Source of the DNA: Spirochaeta sp.
GTDB lineage: Bacteria; Spirochaetota; Spirochaetia; DSM-27196; Alkalispirochaetaceae
DNA length: 36,787 bases
Assembly: GCA_007130865.1 (NCBI GenBank)
Contig: SLRR01000194.1
Span: 1-36,787, forward strand
Reading direction: 5' to 3'
In this document: piece after piece, positions 1 to 7,853 of the stretch
Position numbering within the stretch: position 1 is the first letter of the stretch
Layout of the letters: each line of letters starts with the position of its first letter
Position numbers and translations under genes: made by a program
The notes under the pieces: model-generated
Database searches by the model: none
Seen by the model: only the letters and a program-made list of their open reading frames with translations
Told to the model about the DNA's origin: nothing

Positions 1-1149
1 CTTACCAACAAGTACGCCGAGGGGTATCCCGGCGCCAGGTACTACGGCGGTTGCGAGTACGTCGACATCGTGGAAGACCTGGCACGGGACCGTGCGCAGA
101 CGCTTTTCCAGGCGGAGCATGCCAATGTTCAGCCTCATTCCGGCAGCCAGGCCAACTTCGCTGTATACGTGACGCTCCTCAAACCGGGAGACACTATTCT
201 CGGAATGGACCTCGCGCACGGGGGACACCTTACCCACGGATCGCCGGTCAATATTTCCGGCAAGCTCTACAACATCGTGGGATACGGTGTGGATAAGGAA
301 ACGGAGCGTATCGATTACGACCAGGTGGAGGAACTCGCCCGTACGCATAAGCCGCGTTTGATCATCGCCGGGGCCTCGGCGTACTCCCGGGAGATCGATT
401 TTAAACGGTTCCGGGAGATCGCCGACGAGGTGGGAGCGTATTTCATGACGGACATGGCTCACATCGCCGGACTGGTTGCAACAGGAGAGCATCCCTCGCC
501 GATTGCTTATTCTCATTTCACCACCACCACGACGCACAAGACGCTCCGCGGACCCCGGGGAGGCATGGTGCTGATCGGCAAGGACGGGGAGAACACGATT
601 GGAGCCACCGCCGCCAAGTCCGGCCGGGTAAAGCGCTGGTCGGAATTACTTGATTCCGCGGTGATGCCCGGTATCCAGGGCGGTCCACTGATGCACGTGA
701 TCGCCGCAAAGGCGATGAGTTTCTACGAAGCGCTGCAGCCCGGTTTTGCACTCTACCAGCGGCAGACCGTTCTGAACGCGCAGGCGCTGGCGAAAAACCT
801 TATGGATGGAGGGCTGCGCGTGGTTTCCGGGGGAACCGATAATCACCTTATGCTTGTGGACGTAACACCTCTGGGGCTCTCCGGGAAAGACGCGGAAAAG
901 ATGCTGGATCATGCCAACATCACGTGCAACAAGAACGGAATCCCCTTCGATACCCGCAGTCCTCTTGTAACGTCCGGAATCCGTCTGGGCACGCCGGCAC
1001 TCACCACACGGGGCATGAAGGAAAAAGAGATGGCTTTCGTGGCGGAGATGATCCTGGAGGTGTTGAAGAGCGGTGGAACCGAGTCGACCCTCAAGTCGGT
1101 AGCGACCCGGGTGACGTCGTTCTGTGAGGGTTTCCCGCTTCATGCGTAA
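1..1149 (+). CDS. glyA: Serine hydroxymethyltransferase, 5'-truncated by window edge
   Basis: This PLP enzyme interconverts serine and glycine while loading one-carbon units on tetrahydrofolate in the cytoplasm. The open frame runs from base 1 without a start, so about 50 N-terminal residues lie outside the window. The visible part opens with [11 protein letters not shown] and YYGGCEYVD, typical SHMT sequence. It then shows DMAHIAGL and the PLP-lysine motif [15 protein letters not shown], with the lysine at bases 538-540. GIQGGPLMH and [14 protein letters not shown] follow. A short stretch around [13 protein letters not shown], before the QGGPL motif, looks longer than in the E. coli enzyme. 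The frame closes with TAA at 1147-1149, and a promoter for the next gene starts three bases later, so glyA probably ends its own unit. Confidence 0.96.
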   Translation, partial: LTNKYAEGYPGARYYGGCEYVDIVEDLARDRAQTLFQAEHANVQPHSGSQANFAVYVTLLKPGDTILGMDLAHGGHLTHGSPVNISGKLYNIVGYGVDKETERIDYDQVEELARTHKPRLIIAGASAYSREIDFKRFREIADEVGAYFMTDMAHIAGLVATGEHPSPIAYSHFTTTTTHKTLRGPRGGMVLIGKDGENTIGATAAKSGRVKRWSELLDSAVMPGIQGGPLMHVIAAKAMSFYEALQPGFALYQRQTVLNAQALAKNLMDGGLRVVSGGTDNHLMLVDVTPLGLSGKDAEKMLDHANITCNKNGIPFDTRSPLVTSGIRLGTPALTTRGMKEKEMAFVAEMILEVLKSGGTESTLKSVATRVTSFCEGFPLHA

Positions 1150-1151
1150 AA

Positions 1152-1180
1152 TTGACATCCTCCCAGTCCGAACCTATACT
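1152..1180 (+). promoter_or_regulatory. Sigma-70-type promoter of the Crp-like/MFS unit
   Basis: TTGACA (1152-1157), a 17-bp spacer and TATACT (1175-1180) form a near-consensus promoter directly after the glyA stop. The expected start near 1187 gives a leader of about 18 nt containing AGGA (1191-1194) before the ATG at 1205. Confidence 0.75.
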
Positions 1181-1204
1181 TGGGACCGATAGGAAACGCG
1201 ATTA

Positions 1205-2434
1205 ATGTCGACGCCACTTCACCTGACCATCGTCAACTTCAAAAAAGGTGCCTACATAATTGTAGAAGGCAAGCAGAACGCCGACCATTTTTTTATCATC
1301 CGCAGCGGAAAAATTCTGATCAGCAAGGAAGTTGAAGTTGTTCAGGAGGAGGGTGGGAACGTACTCGGTCCGGGAGACTTCTTCGGGGTCGTTTCCACGA
1401 TGTCCGGTCATTCCCACATCGAGACCGCCCAGGCGCTTACAGACTGCTCGATGATCTCCGTTCACAAAGACAATTACGGAGACCTGATCGTCCAGAACAC
1501 GCCCGTGGCGATGAAGATCATCCAGCAGTTCAGCCGACGTATGCGCTACCTGGACGAGGCGCTCGCCCGGCTTACCCTGAGCCAGAGCGTGGAGCCCGAC
1601 ATCGAACATCTCTTTTACGTAGGCGAGTTCTACGCGAAGCAGAGCCAGTTCAACCAGGCTCACTACGCATACCACCAGTACCTGCGGTATTGCCCGGACG
1701 GGCCCAACGTGGATAAGACAAAGGAACGACTCGAGAAGATCAAGCCTTATTCCAAGGCGGTCTACCTTGACGGGAGCGAGACCGAGTTCAATCGGGAGTA
1801 TCCCAAGAATACGATGATCTTCTCCGAGGTGATGCCCGGAGGTGAGCTCTATATCATCCAGAAGGGCTCTGTAAAGATCACCAAGATCGTCAACGACAAT
1901 GAGGTGCTGCTGGCGGTCCTCAAACAGGGCGATATCTTCGGGGAGATGTCGCTGATCGAGGACAAGCCCCGGTCCGCTAGCGCGATCGCCTACGAGGACA
2001 CGCAACTTCTCGCTGTCAACAAGGAGAACTTCTCCCGCATGGTGTCCACGCAGCCTCAGATTATTGCTCGGCTGACGCAACTGCTGGCGGAGCGGATCTG
2101 GTTTATCTACAAGCAGCTTGCCAACACGCTGCTTACGGACAAAGTAGGTCGTCTCTACGACGGCTTGCTGATCCAGCTCGAACGGAACCGCGTGCCGCTT
2201 CGCAGCGGTGAGGCTTATACCTTCGAGTTTGGTACCAAGGAGCTGATCAACATGGTGGGCCTGCCCATGAACGAGGGCAAGCAGGCGATGCGCGAGCTTC
2301 TGAAAAACTCCCGCATAAAAGCGCTGGACAACCGGATCCACATCTCCGACAAGTCCGAGATCGAGAAGCAGGCCAAGTACTACCGCAAGATGCAGAAGAT
2401 CGAGCGGGAACGTAAGAAAGGCCGACTCTCGTAG
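1205..2434 (+). CDS. Crp/Fnr-type regulator with two cyclic-nucleotide-binding domains
   Basis: 409 residues. Two cNMP-binding beta-barrels (about residues 5-115 and 190-305) flank a short helical, TPR-like stretch (about 130-187). A C-terminal winged-helix segment follows (about 340-380, GTKELINMVGLPMNEGKQAM). The second barrel keeps the phosphate-binding cassette FGEMSLIEDKPRSA, with E247 and R256 in the expected places. In the first barrel the same region reads FFGVVSTMSGHSHIE, without the Glu/Arg pair, so it is probably structural. The protein is much longer than a classical Crp (about 210 aa). It is likely cytoplasmic and may act as a cNMP-responsive transcription factor; its targets are unknown. 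It has its own strong promoter and lies 37 bp before the MFS-HEAT gene. Confidence 0.85.
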   Translation: MSTPLHLTIVNFKKGAYIIVEGKQNADHFFIIRSGKILISKEVEVVQEEGGNVLGPGDFFGVVSTMSGHSHIETAQALTDCSMISVHKDNYGDLIVQNTPVAMKIIQQFSRRMRYLDEALARLTLSQSVEPDIEHLFYVGEFYAKQSQFNQAHYAYHQYLRYCPDGPNVDKTKERLEKIKPYSKAVYLDGSETEFNREYPKNTMIFSEVMPGGELYIIQKGSVKITKIVNDNEVLLAVLKQGDIFGEMSLIEDKPRSASAIAYEDTQLLAVNKENFSRMVSTQPQIIARLTQLLAERIWFIYKQLANTLLTDKVGRLYDGLLIQLERNRVPLRSGEAYTFEFGTKELINMVGLPMNEGKQAMRELLKNSRIKALDNRIHISDKSEIEKQAKYYRKMQKIERERKKGRLS

Positions 2435-2471
2435 CCGTTACGACGCAGTCTACGGTAATATGTAGCCGGTC

Positions 2472-4685
2472 ATGACCGGACGAACAGCGGTACTCTCCAC
2501 GGCGGAACGCGAGCAGGGTTTCGCATCCTACATGAAGCACATCACCTGGAACGGCCTCGGTGTGTTCCTTCTCAACAACACCGTGGTGTCTCTCATGGCG
2601 ATCCACTTCGGAGCGAGCAATCTGGAGCTGGGGTACATCAACGCCGCGTTTCACGTAACAGGGGTAGTATCGCTTCTCGTGCCGAGGATTTTTCGGGGAA
2701 GACGAATCACCGGAGTGTTCGGTTGGGCCTGGATGGCCCGGGGAATCACGGCTCTGTTCTACGGTCTTCTCCTGCTGCTCAGCGGTCCCGTTGCCAGGTT
2801 TACGATTCTTCTGGTGTTTACCGGGTTCTGTATCGCCCGGGCTGTAGGGGTATCCGTGGCACACGCGGTACAACGGGACGTGATGCGGGACCGCGAGGTG
2901 GGCGGATCGATCGTTCGGCTCAACATACGGCTGGGTTACGCGCAGTTTGCGGCGCAGCTCCTGAGTTTTGGTCTCCTCTCCCTGGCGTTCCTTCAGGGCA
3001 TAACCGGTCTCGTGACGATCGCTTATATCGGGATCGTCATGAATACCGTCGCATCGATTCACATCCTCCGTATACCGGGACGTTCCGTCGTGGAGGACAC
3101 TACCGGGACAGGTGCGCTCGCCACGGCGGTGAAGATCTTCCGTCATCGCCATCAGGCGATTCCCCTCCTCGTGCACTGTCTCGGTATGGGCGTTTACGTC
3201 CTCTTTGCGTTTCAGGTGGTCTTTCTGAGACGAGTCCTGGAGGCGCCGGACAGCATGGCGATCCTCTTCACACTGGTGGGGGCTGTCGCGGCGATACTGG
3301 CGAACATCGGCCTCAAACCGTTTGCCGACAGCATCGGGGAGAAACCGCTCCTTGTGATCGCCTCCTCAGGCCTCGCGGTTTCCGCCCTGGCCTGGGCGTT
3401 TATTCCCGGGACTCTTACTTTGCCGGTGTATTTCCTCCTGGGATTTGTGACGTACTTCTTCGTGAGGAGTCTATTGACCCTTAAATCCGCGGCGCTGGTG
3501 AAGGCGATCCCCCAGCGTAACCGCATCGCCTATACCTCCACGGCCAACGTGACGCTGGGGGTCGTGGCACTCGTGCTGGGACTTGCGGGCGGTGCGCTGG
3601 CGGATCTTGCGCTCCTGGTGCCGCGATTCGTTGTGCACCAGTATACGTTCACCTTCATTTTCACCGCGATGATCGCGGGACTGACCACCGTTCTGTGTCT
3701 GAAGCTGCCCGGGGGGCGCAGCCTTTCGCTCCGGGAAACTGCGGATATCATGCTCTCCGTACGTAACCTTCGGGCGTTTCTCGACGCCAACCAGCTCGAC
3801 TTTGCCGGCGACCCGGCGCAGCGTGAGAGCCTTCTCCTCTCCCTGGAACGAAGTTCCACTGCGATCGCCACATCGCGCCTGCGTGAGCGGCTCCGCGGAC
3901 CCTCGGTGGCGGAGAAGGAACGGGTCCTGAGGATCCTTTTTCGATCACCCCGGACGGAGATCCTGGAGGAGATCATCGAACAAGCACGGGATCCCGCCGG
4001 CTACAACCGAAGAGACGCGCTCTTTACGCTGGGTGCGTACCGGGATGAGCGGGCGAAGCAGGCGTTGCGCGAGACGCTGCGGGAAGGGTGCGGACCGGAA
4101 ACGGAAGCGGTGGCGCTCAAGAGTCTGGCCCGGCAGGACTGTCGCGACCTGTTACCGGAGATACGAGAACGTCTCAAGGATGGTACCGGACCACCCCGAG
4201 CGGAGCTGGACCTGGCCGTGGCGGAAGCGGTGCTGGATCCGGAGGGGCCTCAGCTGGAGGTGCTCTTTGAACGTGCGTTTGCCCGGGGAAGCGTCTCTTT
4301 TGCGACCACACGGTTATTGATCTCTTTTAACCGGCTTGATCTGAAGCCGGGTCTCCAGGGGTATCTGCAAGCGGAGATGAACTTCCCCGGTCGCGGATTC
4401 ATGGACCTGCTGGAGGAAGCGGGGCAGTTTGAAGTGATCCTCACGGCGCGGTCCCGGCTCAAGGAGCTTGTGGACGGAGGGGAGTTTACCGAACTCTGGA
4501 ACACGATAACGGAGATGCTTCAAAGCGTGGTTCTCAGCGCGCCGGAAGAGATGCCCCGGAGAATCGCGGCGCCGGCGCGGTCCGTAGTAGCCACCGGTGT
4601 GCCGCCGGATCCGGTAGCCCGAGTAGGTACGTTGGCTGCTCTATACGTACTGTTTCACGTTCTGGACGCAGCGGCGGATCGCTGA
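2472..4685 (+). CDS. MFS-type membrane protein fused to a C-terminal helical-repeat domain
   Basis: 737 residues in two parts. Residues 25 to about 425 hold roughly 12 hydrophobic helices in a major-facilitator-like layout, for example GLGVFLLNNTVVSLMAIHFG and FMARG/RAVGVSVAH-type loops rich in small residues. From about 430 the chain becomes soluble, acidic and helical, with repeats of about 30-35 residues resembling HEAT/PBS-lyase repeats (RRDALFTLGAYRDERAKQAL, VALKSLARQDCRDLLPEI). This part probably faces the cytoplasm. The first possible start after an in-frame stop at 2463 is ATG 2472; its ribosome site is weak, and ATG at codon 21 is an alternative. It probably shares a transcript with the double-cNMP regulator. 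The transported substrate cannot be inferred. Confidence 0.75.
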   Translation: MTGRTAVLSTAEREQGFASYMKHITWNGLGVFLLNNTVVSLMAIHFGASNLELGYINAAFHVTGVVSLLVPRIFRGRRITGVFGWAWMARGITALFYGLLLLLSGPVARFTILLVFTGFCIARAVGVSVAHAVQRDVMRDREVGGSIVRLNIRLGYAQFAAQLLSFGLLSLAFLQGITGLVTIAYIGIVMNTVASIHILRIPGRSVVEDTTGTGALATAVKIFRHRHQAIPLLVHCLGMGVYVLFAFQVVFLRRVLEAPDSMAILFTLVGAVAAILANIGLKPFADSIGEKPLLVIASSGLAVSALAWAFIPGTLTLPVYFLLGFVTYFFVRSLLTLKSAALVKAIPQRNRIAYTSTANVTLGVVALVLGLAGGALADLALLVPRFVVHQYTFTFIFTAMIAGLTTVLCLKLPGGRSLSLRETADIMLSVRNLRAFLDANQLDFAGDPAQRESLLLSLERSSTAIATSRLRERLRGPSVAEKERVLRILFRSPRTEILEEIIEQARDPAGYNRRDALFTLGAYRDERAKQALRETLREGCGPETEAVALKSLARQDCRDLLPEIRERLKDGTGPPRAELDLAVAEAVLDPEGPQLEVLFERAFARGSVSFATTRLLISFNRLDLKPGLQGYLQAEMNFPGRGFMDLLEEAGQFEVILTARSRLKELVDGGEFTELWNTITEMLQSVVLSAPEEMPRRIAAPARSVVATGVPPDPVARVGTLAALYVLFHVLDAAADR

Positions 4686-4714
4686 ATCTCTCCGGTGCAT
4701 ATGCGTAATTACAG

Positions 4715-4743
4715 AAAAAAGGCGCCCGTTTCCAGGCGCCTTT
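4715..4743 (-). terminator. Rho-independent terminator between convergent genes
   Basis: A perfect 9-bp stem AAAGGCGCC (4718-4726) / GGCGCCTTT (4735-4743) has an 8-nt loop. Read on the minus strand it ends in six Ts (complement of A4715-4720), so it best terminates the 5'-nucleotidase-domain gene. On the plus strand only TTT follows, so it may also stop the MFS gene less efficiently. Confidence 0.8.
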
Positions 4744-4789
4744 CCGTAGAATCGTCCGGTCGGCGTCGCGCCGATCGATTAGATATCAC

Positions 4790-5458
4790 TTACCTGGTGA
4801 TCCTGATCCGGCCTTCCACCATCGGGAAGAGCGGGCTGTTCTCCTGGATGTACCGGATAAACGCCTGCTGATCGGTCATTTCGAAGAGCTCGATCTGGGG
4901 TGAATCCGCGAGCATCGTGTAGTCGTCCCCGCCGGCGGCGAGGAACTCGTTGGTAGCTACCACGTAGCGACGACCGGGGGCCAGCGGGTTGTCGCCGACG
5001 AAGATGTCACCCACGCGCTGTCCCGCGGGTCGGGACGGGTCGAACTCGAACCGGAGTCCGCTCACCTGCAGAAACTTACCGGACACTTCCGGGAAGGAAC
5101 TTACGCCGTGTTCCAGCATCGCGCGGATCTGCCGACCGTTCATATCCAGGCTGACGATCTCGTTGTTGAACGCCAGGATCTCCATCGCCTTCTCCAGGGT
5201 GATCTCGCCCAGTTCCGCCGACGCCCGGATACCACCACCGTTATACATCACGATGTCCGCGCCGGTGTAATCCCGAATCATATCGGTGACGAGATTGCCT
5301 AGATTGGTCTCCTGCGTGCGCACATGCTGCCGCTCTCCGTTCAGCATGATCCCTGTCTCACCGATTACCGTGTCCAGAGCGAACGCCGGCGCGACGATCA
5401 GTCCTGCCAGAACCAGGGCGATGATGGCAACCTTGGAACGTACCTTTGTGTTTGTCAT
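4790..5458 (-). CDS. Exported stand-alone 5'-nucleotidase C-terminal domain protein
   Basis: 222 residues. A signal peptide (basic MTNTKVRSK, hydrophobic 10-22, likely cleavage after APAFA) precedes one domain matching the C-terminal substrate-binding half of UshA/NT5E-type 5'-nucleotidases. Visible motifs are ETNLGNLVTDMIRDYTGADI (50-69), NGGGIRAS (73-80) and NEFLAAGGDDYTML (170-183). F129 and Y180 sit about where this family stacks the nucleobase. The N-terminal metallophosphatase domain is absent and no piece of it lies next door. The protein may therefore bind nucleotides or nucleosides in the periplasm without hydrolysing them, or need a partner. AAGGAGG lies about 10 bases before the ATG, and the gene ends at a good terminator. 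Confidence 0.85.
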   Translation of the reverse strand: MTNTKVRSKVAIIALVLAGLIVAPAFALDTVIGETGIMLNGERQHVRTQETNLGNLVTDMIRDYTGADIVMYNGGGIRASAELGEITLEKAMEILAFNNEIVSLDMNGRQIRAMLEHGVSSFPEVSGKFLQVSGLRFEFDPSRPAGQRVGDIFVGDNPLAPGRRYVVATNEFLAAGGDDYTMLADSPQIELFEMTDQQAFIRYIQENSPLFPMVEGRIRITR

Positions 5459-5493
5459 TGTCGAAAATCCTCCTTGTTACTAACCTTTCTACT

Positions 5494-5522
5494 AGGGTAG
5501 CGCAAGAACACCGAACCATCAA
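5494..5522 (-). promoter_or_regulatory. Candidate promoter of the 5'-nucleotidase-domain gene
   Basis: On the minus strand TTGATG (5522-5517), a 17-bp spacer and TACCCT (5499-5494) precede the AAGGAGG ribosome site by about 20 nt. Match to consensus is moderate. Confidence 0.4.
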
Positions 5523-5527
5523 CCCTG

Positions 5528-5556
5528 TTGCGGCGAGTATCGTTGCAAGGTACCAT
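5528..5556 (+). promoter_or_regulatory. Candidate promoter abutting the gene at 5562
   Basis: TTGCGG (5528-5533), 17 bp, TACCAT (5551-5556). The predicted start, near 5563, falls on the GTG initiation codon itself, which would make the mRNA leaderless. This is a weak match and a tentative call. Confidence 0.25.
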
Positions 5557-5561
5557 GAGAC

Positions 5562-6542
5562 GTGCACATCGAACTTTACGATGCACGGGAACAATCGGTC
5601 CGTGATTCTATCCAGAACGTTCTGTCCCGCGTCGACGATTCACTATTCCAGACCAGCGTGAAGATGGAAGACGATCTACGGCGTCTTTCCGAGGTTTTCT
5701 CCCACTTTCCCTCGATCCTGGACCAGCGCAGCCTCGGTAGCGAGGTTCAGTCCATGGAGACGCTGATCGACGTTCTTTACCGGGACGGGTGCGATCATAC
5801 GATTCTCCTGCCTACCAAGGTGATCGTGGGACGGAGTTTCATGGTAGCCAAGTTCAATTTTTTCGGGTTCCTCCTGAACGTGTGCAACCAGCACGAGGCG
5901 CTTTCCGAGTACGGGGAAGAGCTGCAGAAGATCTGGGAGTACGCGATTTTCTCTCTCCTGATCGAAGACGTCTACCAGGTGATCATCGAGCGGGGCCCTC
6001 CTTACGATCCGCGGATACGCCGCCAGGCCGCGGTGGACCTGATTCATATGTGGGAGTTCCGGTTTGACCGGCACGTAAACGACTACGCCCCGACGATCGT
6101 GGATCTCTGGCGCGCGCGGAAACAGATCGTTCCCGTCTTTGGAACGATGATCGGCACGATGGAACTCGTCAATCTCTCCTCGCTCCTGCCCGAACGCTGG
6201 TACCGGTTTGTCGCTACCCACGGCGATGAAGAAGAGATGATGCAAGCTCTGGAGGAGTTCATCTTCGGCTTGATCTACGAGGATATTCTCTACGTCCGGG
6301 AGCAGATGCACGAACAGAACATCGCCTCCGTGGACCGGGAGCGACTCGAGACGATGCTCGGCCGGGAGAACCACCCGCAGGAAGTCAACAGTACCGACCC
6401 CCGTGAAATGTATCGTTTTTTCCAGCGCCGCAGCCGCCGCCTGGTACACCGCCGTCTGGCCGGTACGCCCGGTCCGCGCCGGACTCTGGAGGAGATTCTC
6501 CTGGCGTACCTGATCGAGGAAACTCTGGAGGGAAACCGCTGA
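5562..6542 (+). CDS. Conserved-looking helical protein of unknown function
   Basis: 326 residues from a GTG start; AAGG at 5547-5550 is the only ribosome-site-like sequence. I do not recognise a family. The sequence looks almost entirely alpha-helical, with acidic, aromatic-rich segments (EELQKIWEYAIFSLLIEDVYQ, about 115-135) and two similar ends to helical blocks: IEDVYQVIIERG and YEDILYVREQM. There is no signal peptide or obvious membrane helix, so a cytoplasmic location is likely. The tail is basic (FFRRRSRRLVHRR-like, about 280-295) before a final acidic helix. It is divergent from the 5'-nucleotidase-domain gene and convergent with serA, with only 3 bp between the stops and no terminator visible. 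Confidence 0.7.
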   Translation: MHIELYDAREQSVRDSIQNVLSRVDDSLFQTSVKMEDDLRRLSEVFSHFPSILDQRSLGSEVQSMETLIDVLYRDGCDHTILLPTKVIVGRSFMVAKFNFFGFLLNVCNQHEALSEYGEELQKIWEYAIFSLLIEDVYQVIIERGPPYDPRIRRQAAVDLIHMWEFRFDRHVNDYAPTIVDLWRARKQIVPVFGTMIGTMELVNLSSLLPERWYRFVATHGDEEEMMQALEEFIFGLIYEDILYVREQMHEQNIASVDRERLETMLGRENHPQEVNSTDPREMYRFFQRRSRRLVHRRLAGTPGPRRTLEEILLAYLIEETLEGNR

Positions 6543-6545
6543 TTA

Positions 6546-7757
6546 TCAGTCCTCCGGGGGTATCTCGAGCAGGCGCGCGCTGATCACCTCGTCGGTGCGG
6601 CCTCGGATCGCGGCAAGCACTGAATCCGACGGTTTGTCATCAAGCTTGATCGCGCATGACGCGGTGCGGTTCCCTGAGAAAATGACGTTCTCCACCTCCT
6701 CGGCGTTGATCCTGGCATCCTTCAGTTCCCTGAGAACGTTTGCCAGCACGCCGGGCCGGTCCTGGTGTCGCACGACGATCTGGTAACGGGCGGGAGTCCG
6801 AGGGGATCGGTTCACCCAGTTCTCGACGCGGCCGGTGCGCCGATACACATCGATGATCCGAACCGCTTCATCCGCGACCGCTTCCTGGGCCTGCGTTGTG
6901 GACGCCCCGATATGGTGCGTCAGAACCAGGTTGGGGCAGGTTTGCAGCCGGCTTTGGACGGTGCCTTTCTTACCTTCCGGCTCATCGTTGAAAACGTCCA
7001 GGCCGGCGCGGATATGTCCGTTCTCCAGCGCATCCACCAGTGCTACCTCATCGATGATCTCCGCCCGGGCGGTGTTGATCAGTATCGCTCCCGGGCGCAT
7101 CGCTTCCAGCCGCTTCCGGTCGATCATGCCCCGGGTAGCGTCGTTCAGGGCGGTGTGGAGCGAGACGATATCGCTTTGTTTCAGCAGCTCGTCCACGGTC
7201 TCGCAGTAACGGAGACCTTCCGCCTCGGCGCGATCCGGTGTGAGCGAGCGCGACCAGGCGCACACGATCATGCCGAACGCTCGTGCACGATGAGCCAGTT
7301 CGCGGCCGATCTGACCATACCCGGCGATTCCGATCACCGAACCGGCAAGACCGTTCGCTTTTGAGTATGCACCCTTGTTCCAGAGTCCGGCCCGGAAATC
7401 GGCGGTGTTCTCCGGAATTCTGCGGTCCACCGCCACGATCAGTCCCATGGCCAGTTCTGCTACGGCGATCGAGTTTTTTCCGGGACAGTTGGCGACGAAC
7501 ACTCCGCGGGAGTTTGCGGCGTCGATATCGATTGTATTGACACCGGCACCCGCTCGTATGATCAGGCTGAGATCGTCCCCGGAATTGATCGCGTCCGCGG
7601 TAACACGAGTGGAGCGAACGACGAGAATCTCTACCCCATTCAGCGCTTCGGGAAGGTCGCCGGCGGAAAGCCCCGGCTGGTAATCGACCTGGAGCCCCTG
7701 CCGTGCAAGTGTATCCCCGGCGGACGCGGGAAAGGCATCGGCGATTAGTGTTTTCAT
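6546..7757 (-). CDS. serA: D-3-phosphoglycerate dehydrogenase with ACT domain
   Basis: 403 residues. It oxidises 3-phosphoglycerate to 3-phosphohydroxypyruvate with NAD, the first step of serine synthesis, which fits the nearby glyA. The NAD site GIAGYGQIG is at 143-151. The catalytic Arg is R231 in LINTARAEIID, the Glu lies in DVFNDEPE (about 259), and the His is H282 in THHIGAST. A C-terminal ACT domain (about 325-398, YQIVVRHQDRPGVLANVL) is where serine feedback usually acts. The length fits the short SerA class lacking the extra ASB domain. No Shine-Dalgarno sequence precedes ATG 7757, and a promoter-like pair places the transcript start on the start codon. Confidence 0.95.
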   Translation of the reverse strand: MKTLIADAFPASAGDTLARQGLQVDYQPGLSAGDLPEALNGVEILVVRSTRVTADAINSGDDLSLIIRAGAGVNTIDIDAANSRGVFVANCPGKNSIAVAELAMGLIVAVDRRIPENTADFRAGLWNKGAYSKANGLAGSVIGIAGYGQIGRELAHRARAFGMIVCAWSRSLTPDRAEAEGLRYCETVDELLKQSDIVSLHTALNDATRGMIDRKRLEAMRPGAILINTARAEIIDEVALVDALENGHIRAGLDVFNDEPEGKKGTVQSRLQTCPNLVLTHHIGASTTQAQEAVADEAVRIIDVYRRTGRVENWVNRSPRTPARYQIVVRHQDRPGVLANVLRELKDARINAEEVENVIFSGNRTASCAIKLDDKPSDSVLAAIRGRTDEVISARLLEIPPED

Positions 7758-7763
7758 ATACCG

Positions 7764-7792
7764 AGGTTAAACCCACCAACGGGAATCTGCAA
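7764..7792 (-). promoter_or_regulatory. Candidate serA promoter
   Basis: Minus strand TTGCAG (7792-7787), 17 bp, TAACCT (7769-7764). The predicted start is at about 7757, the A of the serA ATG, suggesting a leaderless message. Confidence 0.35.
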
Positions 7793-7804
7793 TCATATTG
7801 ATTG
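7790..7804. promoter_or_regulatory. 15-bp palindrome between serA and the lipid kinase gene
   Basis: CAATCA-TAT-TGATTG, a perfect 6-3-6 inverted repeat. It overlaps the -35 boxes of both divergent candidate promoters, so it is well placed to act as an operator. The binding protein is unknown. Confidence 0.4.
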
Positions 7805-7830
7805 ACGAAACGAGGGTGTCTGCGTATCGT
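7802..7830 (+). promoter_or_regulatory. Promoter of the lipid kinase/acyltransferase unit
   Basis: TTGACG (7802-7807), 17 bp, TATCGT (7825-7830). The expected start near 7837 argues for the ATG at 7854 over the upstream GTG at 7836, unless the message is leaderless. Confidence 0.5.
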
Positions 7831-7853
7831 ATCCCGTGCAGAAAGCTGATCTT

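Noticed and set aside
1202-2341. 379-codon open frame on the minus strand opposite the Crp-like gene
   Set aside because: Exact antisense shadow of a clear cNMP-domain protein; the translation shows no family features and no ribosome site.
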